Part shown: positions 18,767-26,887 of the stretch, piece by piece | Layout: every line of letters begins with the position of its first letter | How positions within the stretch are numbered: the stretch's first letter is position 1 | Assembly (NCBI RefSeq): GCF_019599145.1 | Contig: NZ_CP080647.1 | Coordinates: forward strand, 9,300,001-9,364,000 | Length of the DNA: 64,000 nt | Source: Streptomyces akebiae | GTDB taxonomy: Bacteria > Actinomycetota > Actinomycetes > Streptomycetales > Streptomycetaceae | Reading direction: 5' to 3' | Position numbers and translations under genes: made by a program | Notes under the pieces: generated by a model | What the model saw: only the letters and a program-made list of their open reading frames with translations | What the model was told of the DNA's origin: nothing | Database searches by the model: none

Positions 18767-20323
18767 ATGTTCCCGGGCAACGACTCCGTACCACCGAACT
18801 CCGAACCGGCCGACGCCAACGGACCGGGAGACGAGGCCGACTCGGCCGGCGGGGATGCCGCCGGCGCGGAGAGCGGGTCGGGTCCTGGTGGGGGGGACCG
18901 GCCCAGGTGGGGGTGCCGAACCGGGCGGTGGGGTCGGGGCGGGTGGTCGTGGCCCGGGTGCCGGGGCGGGTGGGCATGGGGCTGACGGGCCGGGTGGGCA
19001 TGTGCTCAGCTCCGAGGAGCGTGCCGAGTACGAGCGGTTGCGGCGGGATGCCGGGGTGCGGCATCGGCGGTTGCGCAAGGCGGGGCCGCGGTTCTGCTCG
19101 TGGTGACCTTGCTGCTCGCGCCCCTCGCCGTCGTCGCGGCCTGGGTGCAGGACACCGTCGCCGACACCGACCGGTACGTCGAGACGGTCGCTCCGCTGGC
19201 GTCCGACCCGGCGGTACAGAACGTCGTGATCAACCGGCTGACCGACGAGGTCGTCAAGAACGTGGACGTCAAGGCGGTGACGGACGCCCTCACCAAGGTG
19301 CTCGCCGACAACGGCGCGCCGCCGCAGGTCGTGGCGGGTGCCGAGGCCCTCGACGGTCCGTTGCGCTCCGTCGTCCGGACCGTCGTGGACCGCAACGTCA
19401 CCCGCGTCATCATCAGCGAGTTCTTCAACAGGTCCGGGAGGGCTCGAACCGGCGGGCGCACGCGGCCGTGGTGCACATGCTCACCGGCGAGCGGGAGGGC
19501 GCGCTGCGCGCCACCGGCGACACGATCCAACTCGACGTCGGCGCCGTCGTCGACCAGGTCCGGGAGCGTCTCGTGGACGCGGGCTTCGACAAGGCCGCCG
19601 CCGTCCCCGACAGCGACCGCACGGTCACCCTTTTCCACACCGACGTACTGGGCAAGGCGCAGGACGCCATGCGGCTGCTGAACATCCTCGGCACCTGGCT
19701 GCCCGTCATCACGATCGCCCTCGCCGCCCTGGCGGTGTGGACCGCGCCCGGCCACCGGGTGATGACGCTGATCACGGCCCTCGGCATCAGCGTGATGATG
19801 GTCGTGCTGCTCGTCGCGCTGGCCGTCGTCCGCCGTGTCTACCTGGACGCCGTACCTCCCTCGGCCCTGCCGCCCGACGCCGCCGGGGCCATCTTCGACA
19901 CCTTCCTGCGCTTCCTGCGGGACAGTACGCGCACCCTGCTCGTCGTCTTCCTGGCCACGGCGCTCGCCGCCTATCTGTACGGCCCCGGGCGGGTGGCCCG
20001 CCGGGTGCGGGCCCTGGCCGGGTGCGGGCCCTGGCCGGGTGCGGGCCCTGGCCGGGCGCGGAACCACGGCGGCCGGGCGGTCGCTGCGGCAGGCCGGAAT
20101 GAGCACCGGCCGGACCGGACGCCGACTGGCGCCCCACCCCCGCTGGACCACCGGCGTCGTCCTCGGCGCGGGCGCGCTGGCCCTTCTGCTCTGGAACCAC
20201 CCCACGGTCGGCGCGGTCGTCCTCGTGGCCGTCCTGGTCATGGTCGTACTGGCGCTCGTGGCGGTGGCCGCCGCCGCGGCCGACCCCGCCCCGGACGAGG
20301 CCGGTCTCACCCGCCCGGGGTGA
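18767..20323 (+). pseudogene. Large membrane protein gene broken by four frameshifts
   Basis: One protein can be followed through three frames: an acidic, Gly-rich N-terminus; LSSEERAEYERLRRDAG; a membrane segment (VVTLLLAPLAVVAAW); a long extracytoplasmic part (DRYVETVAPLASDPAVQN, HAAVVHMLTGEREGALRATG); further hydrophobic segments (WLPVITIALAALAVW, ISVMMVVLLVALAVV, TLLVVFLATALAAYLYG, GAGALALLLW); and a C-terminus ending near 20323. Shifts occur in a G-run near 18890, in GGGG near 19085, near 19430 (one base missing), and in a 17-bp tandem repeat at 20001-20051. Three look like single-base indels, so sequencing error must be considered. The repeat-caused shift looks biological. A start at 18767 follows a good GAGGAGG site. 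Confidence 0.75.
20001..20051. repeat. Three perfect 17-bp tandem repeats inside the broken membrane-protein gene
   Basis: CCGGGTGCGGGCCCTGG is repeated at 20001-20017, 20018-20034 and 20035-20051, then CCGGG of a partial fourth. Seventeen is not a multiple of three, so copy number sets the downstream frame. With one copy (or four) the upstream reading RVRALAG joins RGTTAAGRSLRQAG in frame and the C-terminal half is restored; three copies put it out of frame. Confidence 0.9.
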
Positions 20324-20436
20324 GGCCGGCCGGCTCCGGTCGTGGGCACGCTGAGAACGGCGCCGACCCTGGCGCCGCGGGCGCGCCGAGGACGGCAGAA
20401 CACCTGCCGGGCGTACGCCCGGGACGGAGGAGAGAC

Positions 20437-20907
20437 ATGAGTGGTCCGACGTACCTCGCGTACGACTACCCGCTGCTGAGCGTCTTCTGGTCCATGCTCC
20501 TGCTGTTCCTGTGGATCATGTGGTTCGTGCTGCTCTTCCGGGTCGTCGTCGACATCTTCCGTGACGACGACATGAGCGGCTGGGCCAAGGCGGGATGGCT
20601 GGTCCTCACGATCCTGCTGCCGTTCCTGGGCGTCTTCGTCTACGTGATCGCCCGGGGCAAGAACATGGGCCGCCGCGAGGTGGCACAGGCGCGCGCACAG
20701 CAGGCCGCCTTCGACGACTACATCCGGCAGACGGCCACGGGCGGCGACGGACGATCCAGCAGCGTCGACGAGCTCGCCAGGCTGTCCGAGATCCGTTCAC
20801 GCGGCGACATCACGGACGACGAGTTCCGCCGCGCGAAGGAACTGGTCCTGAGCGGCCACGGAGCCTCGGCGGGCACGGGCGCAGGCCCCACCGCCGCCGG
20901 GCGCTGA
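20437..20907 (+). CDS. PLDc_N/SHOCT-domain membrane protein
   Basis: 156 residues from the ATG at 20437 (GGAGGAGAG upstream). Two membrane segments (LSVFWSMLLLFLWIMWFVLLF and WLVLTILLPFLGVFVYVIA) flank a short acidic loop, as in the phospholipase-D N-terminal (PLDc_N) membrane domain. The C-terminus carries a SHOCT motif (LARLSEIRSRGDITDDEF, then RAKELVL), an oligomerisation module. Function is unknown; such proteins often sit beside other stress-related membrane proteins, as here. Confidence 0.88.
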   Translation: MSGPTYLAYDYPLLSVFWSMLLLFLWIMWFVLLFRVVVDIFRDDDMSGWAKAGWLVLTILLPFLGVFVYVIARGKNMGRREVAQARAQQAAFDDYIRQTATGGDGRSSSVDELARLSEIRSRGDITDDEFRRAKELVLSGHGASAGTGAGPTAAGR

Positions 20908-20957
20908 CCCGGACCCGACACGACACCCACCGCACGACACCGAATCGAGGCAACGGT

Positions 20958-21392
20958 ATGACCGCCACACACACCGGACGCATGCACTCGACCAAGCGGT
21001 CACGGCCCTTCGCCGAGGGGCTGACGGCCTTCGCCGCCGTCATGCTCATGATCGCGGGCGTCCTCGACATCTGCCGGGGCGTCATGGCCATCGCCGAGGA
21101 CGACGTCTTCGTCGCCACCCAGGACTACGTCTTCCAGTTCGATCTCACCGGCTGGGGCTGGGTCCACCTCGCCCTGGGCGCCGTGGCCGTGCTCGTCAGC
21201 CTGGGCCTCTTCCAGGAGTCCCTGTGGGCCCGCGTCGGAGGCGTCGCGATCGCCGGCCTGATCATCATCGCCAACTTCCTGTCCCTGCCGTACTACCCCG
21301 TCTGGTCCATCGTGATGATCGCCTTCTCGGCCTTCATCATCTGGGCCCTGTGCGTGGTCAGGCGGGACGATTCCGGGGACGCGCTCCGCTGA
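20958..21392 (+). CDS. Four-helix membrane protein (DUF7144-like)
   Basis: 144 residues from the ATG at 20958. Hydrophobic segments are FAAVMLMIAGVLDICRGV, WGWVHLALGAVAVLVSLGLF, VGGVAIAGLIIIANFLSLPY and WSIVMIAFSAFIIWALCVV. The QDYVFQFDLTGWGWVHL motif between helices 1 and 2 is characteristic of a widespread actinobacterial family of unknown function. It is probably co-transcribed with the SHOCT protein 50 bases upstream. Confidence 0.85.
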   Translation: MTATHTGRMHSTKRSRPFAEGLTAFAAVMLMIAGVLDICRGVMAIAEDDVFVATQDYVFQFDLTGWGWVHLALGAVAVLVSLGLFQESLWARVGGVAIAGLIIIANFLSLPYYPVWSIVMIAFSAFIIWALCVVRRDDSGDALR

Positions 21393-21976
21393 GGGACCGG
21401 CTCCGCGGAGGGACGGGTCCTCGCGGCGGGGGCGTAGAGGATAGGTGGGGCGCTTCGGCGCCTCTCCTTCCACAATCCGTCCGCGCTGTGCGAGGGGGAC
21501 GGCCCCGGGAGCGCTCCGGCCGTTCCTTCGGGTGGACCCCGGCCTCCGACCGGGCGGGTCCGGCCGCGCACCGGATGCGCGGGGTCCTCGACGGGGAGCC
21601 GGACCGCGAGGCGGTGCCGGCCGGCTTCGTCACCTCCCTGGAACCGGGCGACGAGGGGCTGCCGCGAGAGCTGCTCGGCCGGGCGAAGGGCGAAGGGGAC
21701 CACTGAGGCCTGCGGAGGAGGCGCGGTTCGCGCTGCCGTGGGGCGCGGTCGTCCCGAGGGTGTTCTCGGGCGACTCGGACGTGACGACGGTCGTCCTTCT
21801 GTACGCTGCGACGCCTCTGTGACGTTCGTGCGTGCGGGGCGTGGTGAGTCGCCTGCGGCGCCGATCCGTATATCTACATGCATGTAGAGTCCTGCGCGTT
21901 CGGTGATCACGACCGCCGGACGTCCAGGGGGCAGGGCAGTCGACCGGCCGGGTGCGGCCGAGGCGGGGGAGGGCCG
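21393..21976. other. 584-base gap without a supportable gene
   Basis: No frame here shows a recognisable protein. A short open stretch ending at 21706 reads RGVLDGEPDREAVPAGFVTS and could be the tail of a lost gene, but has no partner. The right part contains the 21873-21888 palindrome and the promoter region of the LCP gene. Confidence 0.5.
21873..21888. promoter_or_regulatory. 16-bp perfect palindrome upstream of the LCP gene
   Basis: TCTACATG mirrored by CATGTAGA lies about 90 bases before the GTG start of the LCP gene, in a short AT-rich island (TATATCTACATG) that could hold a -10 element. Its size and symmetry suggest an operator for a dimeric repressor of the TetR or GntR kind. No such regulator is adjacent. 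Confidence 0.55.
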
Positions 21977-23362
21977 GTGAGTGGTACGGGCAGGCGGCGC
22001 GCGGGTGCCGGAGGCGGGGGCACGCGGCTGACACGACGGGGCCGGACGGTGAGCTGGCTCGCGGGCGGCGCGGCCCTGCTCGTCCTCGGTGTCGGCGGGG
22101 TCGGGGCCTGGGTCTACAAGGACCTGGACAACAACATCACGGGCGCCGACGTCGACGGCAAGCTCGGCGGGGACCGCCCGGTCAATCTGAGCCCGGGTTC
22201 GAAGAACATCATGGTGGTCGGCTCGGACAGCCGCGACGGGGCCAACGCGAAGTACGGCAAGGACCTGACCACGATGCAGTCCGACACCCTCATGGTGCTG
22301 CACCTCCCCGCGAACCGGGAGTGGGCCACCGTGGTGTCGTTCCCGCGTGACTCCTGGGTCGAGATAGCGGCGTGCGAGAAGGGCGACGGCAGTACGTCGG
22401 GCCCGCACCTGGCGAAGATCAACGAGGCGTTCGCGATCGGCGGCTCCAGCGGCGAGGTCGCCGGCGCGGCCGCCTGTTCGATCAGGACGGTCGAGGCCAA
22501 CACCGGTCTGCGCATCGACAACTTCATGTCCGTCGACTTCCAGGGCTTCAAGGGCATGGTCGACGCGCTGGACGGCATCGAGGTCTGCCCCGAGCAGGCC
22601 ATCAAGGACGACAACGCCCTCCTCGACATGGAGGCCGGCTGCCAGACCGTCGACGGAGAGACGGCACTCGGCTATGTACGGACCCGCTATGCCGTCGGCG
22701 ACGGCTCCGACATCGGGCGCATCGGCCGGCAGCAGGAGTTCATGGAGACCCTGGCGGCCAAGGCCAAGTCCCGTCTGACCAGCCCCACCTCGCTCTACGA
22801 CTTCCTGCAGTCCGCCACCAAGTCGCTGACCACGGACGAGGATCTCGACGGTATCGACCCGCTCTACGACCTCGCCTCCCAGCTCAAGGGCATCCCGAGC
22901 GACCGGCTGACCTTCCTGACCGTCCCCAACTACCCCCGTGAGGCCGACGTCCCCACCGACAGGGCCAACATCGTCTGGCAGTACCCGCAGGCCGCCGATC
23001 TGTTCACCTCCCTGGCCAACGACAAGGAGGTCGACAAGAAGAGGCTCCAGGCACAGGCCAAGAACGACCTGATCTACGCCTCCGACGTGCGGGTCCAGGT
23101 CCTCAACGGCACCGGCGTCTCCGGGCGGGCCGCTGCCGTCGCCGAGAAGCTGCGCGAGGCGGGGTTCACCGTCGTCGGCACGGGCAACGCGCCCGAGAAC
23201 ACGGACACCACCACGGTCGCCCATCCGGCCGACCTGGCCAAGCAGGCGAGGGTCCTCGCCTCACGACTGCCCGACGCCAAGGCCACACGGTCCGCGGACG
23301 CGGCGGCGGGAGTGGTGACCCTGGTGGTGGGGTCGGATCTCGATCTGGAGGAACTGCGGTGA
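21977..23362 (+). CDS. LytR-CpsA-Psr (LCP) family cell-wall glycopolymer ligase
   Basis: 461 residues from the GTG at 21977 (GGGGGAGGG just upstream). A basic N-terminus and one membrane anchor (WLAGGAALLVLGVGGVGAWVY) place the rest outside the cell. The LCP catalytic domain follows with NIMVVGSDSRDG, SDTLMVLHL, VVSFPRDSWV and the conserved arginines in YVRTRYAVGDGSDIGRIGRQ. The C-terminus is a LytR_C domain (VRVQVLNGTGVSGRAAAVAE). LCP proteins transfer undecaprenyl-linked polymers such as teichoic acids or arabinogalactan onto peptidoglycan. It is one of several paralogues expected in a streptomycete. Confidence 0.95.
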   Translation: MSGTGRRRAGAGGGGTRLTRRGRTVSWLAGGAALLVLGVGGVGAWVYKDLDNNITGADVDGKLGGDRPVNLSPGSKNIMVVGSDSRDGANAKYGKDLTTMQSDTLMVLHLPANREWATVVSFPRDSWVEIAACEKGDGSTSGPHLAKINEAFAIGGSSGEVAGAAACSIRTVEANTGLRIDNFMSVDFQGFKGMVDALDGIEVCPEQAIKDDNALLDMEAGCQTVDGETALGYVRTRYAVGDGSDIGRIGRQQEFMETLAAKAKSRLTSPTSLYDFLQSATKSLTTDEDLDGIDPLYDLASQLKGIPSDRLTFLTVPNYPREADVPTDRANIVWQYPQAADLFTSLANDKEVDKKRLQAQAKNDLIYASDVRVQVLNGTGVSGRAAAVAEKLREAGFTVVGTGNAPENTDTTTVAHPADLAKQARVLASRLPDAKATRSADAAAGVVTLVVGSDLDLEELR

Positions 23363-23538
23363 ACGGGGCTGTCGCGGCGGGGATGTGGCGGCGGGCCCGG
23401 GGTGACGAGGCTGTGCTGACGGGGCTGTGCTGACGGGGCCGCGACGGCGGGCTCGTCGTGACGGGCGGGTCGTCGCCCTCCTCGCGGCCTCGCCGCGGCC
23501 CGGTGGTGGCCGGCCGCGGCGAGGGTGCGGTCGGGGGA

Positions 23539-24429
23539 TCAGCTACCGGTCAGGGAGACGGCCACGTCCGTGATGTTCAGGGGGAACTTGGACTTCGCGG
23601 CGTCGTTCACGAGCGTGAGCTGCCCGGTGAAGACGTTGACGGTGTAGAGGGAGGGCGTGCTCGCGCCGTAGGCGGTGAGGGTGGCGAAGGCGGTGTTGTC
23701 CACCGTCTTGCCGCCGCTCAGGGTGCTGTAGATGTCCATGCCGGCGTTGATCTGGGCATCGATGCCGAGGTTGCCGGTCGGGGCGAGCGTGCCGTTGTTG
23801 GCCGGGGACTGGATGACGACCTGGTCGCTGGTCGTGTTGATGTCGAACAGCGTGGTCGCCGTGGACCCGTCGAGGTCGTTGTTGGTGTAGGCGGCGGCGG
23901 AGACGCCCTTGGTCGTGCCCTCGATCGGCGGGGTGGTGAGGTTCAGGTCCTGGATCGTCGTGTGGTCGTTGAGGTTGTGCCGCAGATTCTGGCCGTTGTC
24001 GCTGATCACGCGTAGCCGGTCGGCCGCCGGGTTGAAGTCGACGCCGAAGTTCGTGCCGTTCAGCGCGTACTGGAGCTGGGACACCTTGGTGACCACGACG
24101 TCCTGGCTGCCCGTCGGGATGGTGATCGTGTAGATGCCCCCCTTGTTGCCCACGCCGTACAGCACGCCGTTCTGCACCCGGAAGTCGATGCCGATCAGGG
24201 CCGTGTCGCCGCTGAGGCCGGTGACGGCCCTGACCCAGTTGAGCACGTCCGCCCGGTCGGTCCAGAACGCCACCATCAGGGTGCCGTCACCGGTGATCCC
24301 GTAGGCGCGGAGGCTGGGGGCGGCGGCGGGGGCGGCCGAACCGGTGCCCGGCGCGCCGAGCATGAGCGCGGTCGACGTGACCATGACCGCCATCGCCGCC
24401 ATGATTCTCTTTCGCTTGCCTGCCTTCAT
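23539..24429 (-). CDS. Secreted DUF4394 protein
   Basis: 296 residues from the ATG at 24429 (GGGAGGG about 9 bases upstream). A signal peptide is clear (KRKRIMAAMAVMVTSTALM, AxA-type site near SAAPAAA). The mature part is a repeating beta-rich fold with the DUF4394 elements GIDFRVQNGVLYGVGNKG, LNGTNFGVDFNPAADRLRV and SDNGQNLRHNLND, ending LYTVNVFTGQLTLV. The pattern suggests a beta-propeller. Role and ligand are unknown. It is a single gene, divergent from the PucR regulator. Confidence 0.9.
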   Translation of the reverse strand: MKAGKRKRIMAAMAVMVTSTALMLGAPGTGSAAPAAAPSLRAYGITGDGTLMVAFWTDRADVLNWVRAVTGLSGDTALIGIDFRVQNGVLYGVGNKGGIYTITIPTGSQDVVVTKVSQLQYALNGTNFGVDFNPAADRLRVISDNGQNLRHNLNDHTTIQDLNLTTPPIEGTTKGVSAAAYTNNDLDGSTATTLFDINTTSDQVVIQSPANNGTLAPTGNLGIDAQINAGMDIYSTLSGGKTVDNTAFATLTAYGASTPSLYTVNVFTGQLTLVNDAAKSKFPLNITDVAVSLTGS

Positions 24430-24618
24430 CGGAGTTTCCCTCCCGTTTGGGCGTGCGTCCTTGTCCGACGCTCGGTTGAGGAATTTCCGTACTCCTGCCC
24501 GTACTGATTGCCGGAACCGTTCCGAAGCAGAGCCGGAATGATTGCGACGCTCTTCCCCCACGGGTGGGTACGCGGCTCTCATTAAGGCCGCTTTACGACT
24601 CCTACACAAGCGGAAGCC

Positions 24619-26007
24619 GTGACGGAAACGACCCGATCCGGGAATTTTGCGCACGGTGACAAAAACCCGGTCGGCCCACTTGCCGCCGATTTATGCGGAG
24701 TGATGAACGCCGTCCGGATCCCGACTGTCGGCCCGTTCGACCGGAATGACATGCTCGTGTCCATGGGGAGCCTCTTCGCCGAACTGGCCCGCCAGGCGTC
24801 GACCAACGCCCGCCGGGAGGTAGAGACATACGCACGCGAGATCGCGGAGTTCGGGTTCCTGCGCAAGGACCCCCGGGCGCGGGCCGAGACGTTGGACCAC
24901 GCGGTCTGGCTCCGGCACCGCACTGTCGAACTGTCGCCAAACAACAGCGAGTTGAGTGACGACGATCTCGAGTACATCGCGTCCATGGGGGAACTGCGGG
25001 CCGGCGCGGGCATGTCGCTCGACGCGCGGCAGCAGGTGCTGCGGGTGCACACCGCGCTCATGCTGCGCGAGATCAACGAGGCGACCGAGGCCCAACGCCG
25101 CGCCGGTGTGGACGAACTCATGCGGATGATGACCTGGTTCGCCCCGCAGGGCGAGCGCGGCATCGGCGCCTACCGTCAGGGATTCGTCCGTGTGCTGCGC
25201 CGTCGAATGCCGTACGCCGAACAGGTCGCCCTGCTGGCCCGGTCATTGCTGAACGGGGACCCGATAGCGGCGGAACTCGCCGAGGCCGTCGACATGGAAC
25301 TGCCGGACCGGTACGCGGTGACGGTGTTCCGGCTGCCGGACCCTCCACCTGTCGACCGCATCCTGGAAAACGAGATCGACACACTCGTGAAGAGTCACCG
25401 ATCCCCCGTCGTATGGGGTTCGCGGGGCGGTGACGGGAGCGGTGAGCTGATCGCTCTCGTCCCCGTGAATTCCGGTTCCGGGCGGGCCGAGAATGTGCCG
25501 GAGCACACCGCTTTCGACCTCCTGCCCGACCTCGCCCCGGAACATGTGGCGGACGTCGTCCGGGACGTGGCCCGGGCCCTCGGCCGGCCCTGCGCCGTCG
25601 GCACCGCCACCGCGCCGCTGCCCGAGCTGTCCGACGCGCTCGACAGAGCCCGGCGGATCAGTGACACCGCCCCGCTGCGACGGGCCTCCGCCCGGCTGCG
25701 GCCGCACACCCTGGCGGACCTCTTCGTCGAACTCGCCGTCGCCGACGTGCCGTTCGTCGACGCCTGGTTGCGCGCACTGTCCGACCGGCTGGCCGCCGGC
25801 CCGGACCTGCTGATCACGCTCGACACGTACTACCGCCACGACATGCACCGCGGTGCCACGGCGACCGCCCTGAACGTCCACACCCGCACCCTCGATTACC
25901 GGCTGCGCCGGGCGCGGGAGCTCACCGGCATCGACCCCGGCTCGACCCGGGGGGTGCGGACACTCAGCGCGGCCGTCGCCCGGCGCCTGTCGGGAGCGTG
26001 GCGCTGA
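24619..26007 (+). CDS. PucR-family transcription regulator
   Basis: 462 residues from a GTG. The C-terminal HTH_30 domain (LLITLDTYYRHDMHRGATA, LNVHTRTLDYRLRRARELTG) is diagnostic of PucR-type regulators. Upstream lie a GGDEF-like degenerate segment and an N-terminal RsbRD-like helical domain (FAELARQASTNARREVETYA). These activators commonly control purine, amino-acid or secondary-metabolite genes. The DUF4394 gene is divergent and trpF is downstream on the same strand; neither is an obvious target. Confidence 0.9.
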   Translation: MTETTRSGNFAHGDKNPVGPLAADLCGVMNAVRIPTVGPFDRNDMLVSMGSLFAELARQASTNARREVETYAREIAEFGFLRKDPRARAETLDHAVWLRHRTVELSPNNSELSDDDLEYIASMGELRAGAGMSLDARQQVLRVHTALMLREINEATEAQRRAGVDELMRMMTWFAPQGERGIGAYRQGFVRVLRRRMPYAEQVALLARSLLNGDPIAAELAEAVDMELPDRYAVTVFRLPDPPPVDRILENEIDTLVKSHRSPVVWGSRGGDGSGELIALVPVNSGSGRAENVPEHTAFDLLPDLAPEHVADVVRDVARALGRPCAVGTATAPLPELSDALDRARRISDTAPLRRASARLRPHTLADLFVELAVADVPFVDAWLRALSDRLAAGPDLLITLDTYYRHDMHRGATATALNVHTRTLDYRLRRARELTGIDPGSTRGVRTLSAAVARRLSGAWR

Positions 26008-26108
26008 CCCTGCGGCGCGCCGGTCCTCGCGGCCGCCGTACCCGCGTCGGCTTCCCGGACCGGACGGCCGCCGTTCCCGCGTCGTCGCCGATGCGGCAGG
26101 CTGGGCCC

Positions 26109-26726
26109 GTGAGCAACAGTGACTCCCTCTTCATCAAGATCTGCGGTCTGAAGACCGAGCAGGACGTCGACACCGCCGTCGAGGCGGGCGCCGACGCCAT
26201 CGGCTTCGTCTTCTCGGCCAGCCCGCGCCGTATCGACGCCGCGACCGCCGCACGGCTGGGCCGCCGTGTGCCGGAGCACGTCCTGACGGTGGGCGTCTTC
26301 CGCCAGGAGCCCCTGGAGGACGTGCGCTCCCTGGCCGCCGCGTCGGGGATCCGGGCGATCCAGCTGCACGGCCCCGACGACCGTGCCTACTACGACGAGC
26401 TGGCGACCGACGACCGGACGCTGATCCGTGCCGCCGCGTTCGGTGACTCCGTACCGCGCTGCGGCGAGTTCGGAGAGGACATGCTCCTCCTCGACGCGCC
26501 CGTCCCCGGCTCGGGCATCGCCTGGGACTGGGCGAGCAAGCCGCTGGCGGGCTCCGGGGAGAAATGGCTCCTCGCCGGCGGCCTCACCCCGGAGAACGTG
26601 CGCGACGCCGTCGCCGCCACCGAGCCCTGGGGCGTCGACGTCTCCAGCGGTGTGGAGCAGCACCGAGGCGTCAAGGACCCAGCTCTGATCAGGGAGTTCA
26701 TCAGGGCGGCCCGCACCGGGAGGTGA
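26109..26726 (+). CDS. trpF: Phosphoribosylanthranilate isomerase
   Basis: 205 residues from the GTG at 26109, the expected TrpF length; an ATG at 26091 is the alternative. Motifs: FIKICGLKTEQDVDTAVEAG (catalytic Cys in KICG), ADAIGFVFSASPRRI, IQLHG, LLLDAP (general-acid Asp) and LAGGLTPENV with WGVDVSSGVE for phosphate binding. It catalyses the Amadori rearrangement in tryptophan biosynthesis. Streptomycetes usually make do with the dual HisA/TrpF enzyme PriA, so a stand-alone TrpF away from other trp genes is notable. Few upstream signals are seen, and the mRNA may be leaderless. Confidence 0.93.
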   Translation: MSNSDSLFIKICGLKTEQDVDTAVEAGADAIGFVFSASPRRIDAATAARLGRRVPEHVLTVGVFRQEPLEDVRSLAAASGIRAIQLHGPDDRAYYDELATDDRTLIRAAAFGDSVPRCGEFGEDMLLLDAPVPGSGIAWDWASKPLAGSGEKWLLAGGLTPENVRDAVAATEPWGVDVSSGVEQHRGVKDPALIREFIRAARTGR

Positions 26727-26767
26727 CGCACGGCGGCAGCGGTGCCCCGCGCACGGCTGTGCGTCAC
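26723..26767 (+). terminator. Inverted repeat at the trpF 3' end
   Basis: GTGACGCAC (26723-26731, containing the stop codon) pairs with GTGCGTCAC (26759-26767). The 27-base interior is GC-rich and can fold further. It is placed as a terminator before the P450 gene. Confidence 0.5.
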
Positions 26768-26812
26768 GGGGCCGGAGCTGTGAGTGGTGCCGCCCGGCGT
26801 TCCCCCGGAAGT

Positions 26813-26829
26813 GACCCTGGGGTAGGGTC
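26813..26829. promoter_or_regulatory. Small inverted repeat upstream of the P450 gene
   Basis: GACCCT (26813-26818) and AGGGTC (26824-26829) surround GGGGT about 60 bases before the P450 start. It may be an operator in the promoter region; no regulator is adjacent. Confidence 0.3.
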
Positions 26830-26887
26830 CCAGCGTTCCGGCTACCGAATGAAGGTGGGCCGGTACGGGGAGTGTCGGAGGGGCGGC

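Noticed and set aside
21575..21706. Short plus-strand frame reading RGVLDGEPDREAVPAG
   Set aside because: Only 43 codons, no ribosome-binding site and no family match; kept as unexplained gap sequence.
21293..23224. A long minus-strand frame over the LCP gene
   Set aside because: It is the antisense of clear LCP motifs; no recognisable domain and no start signal.
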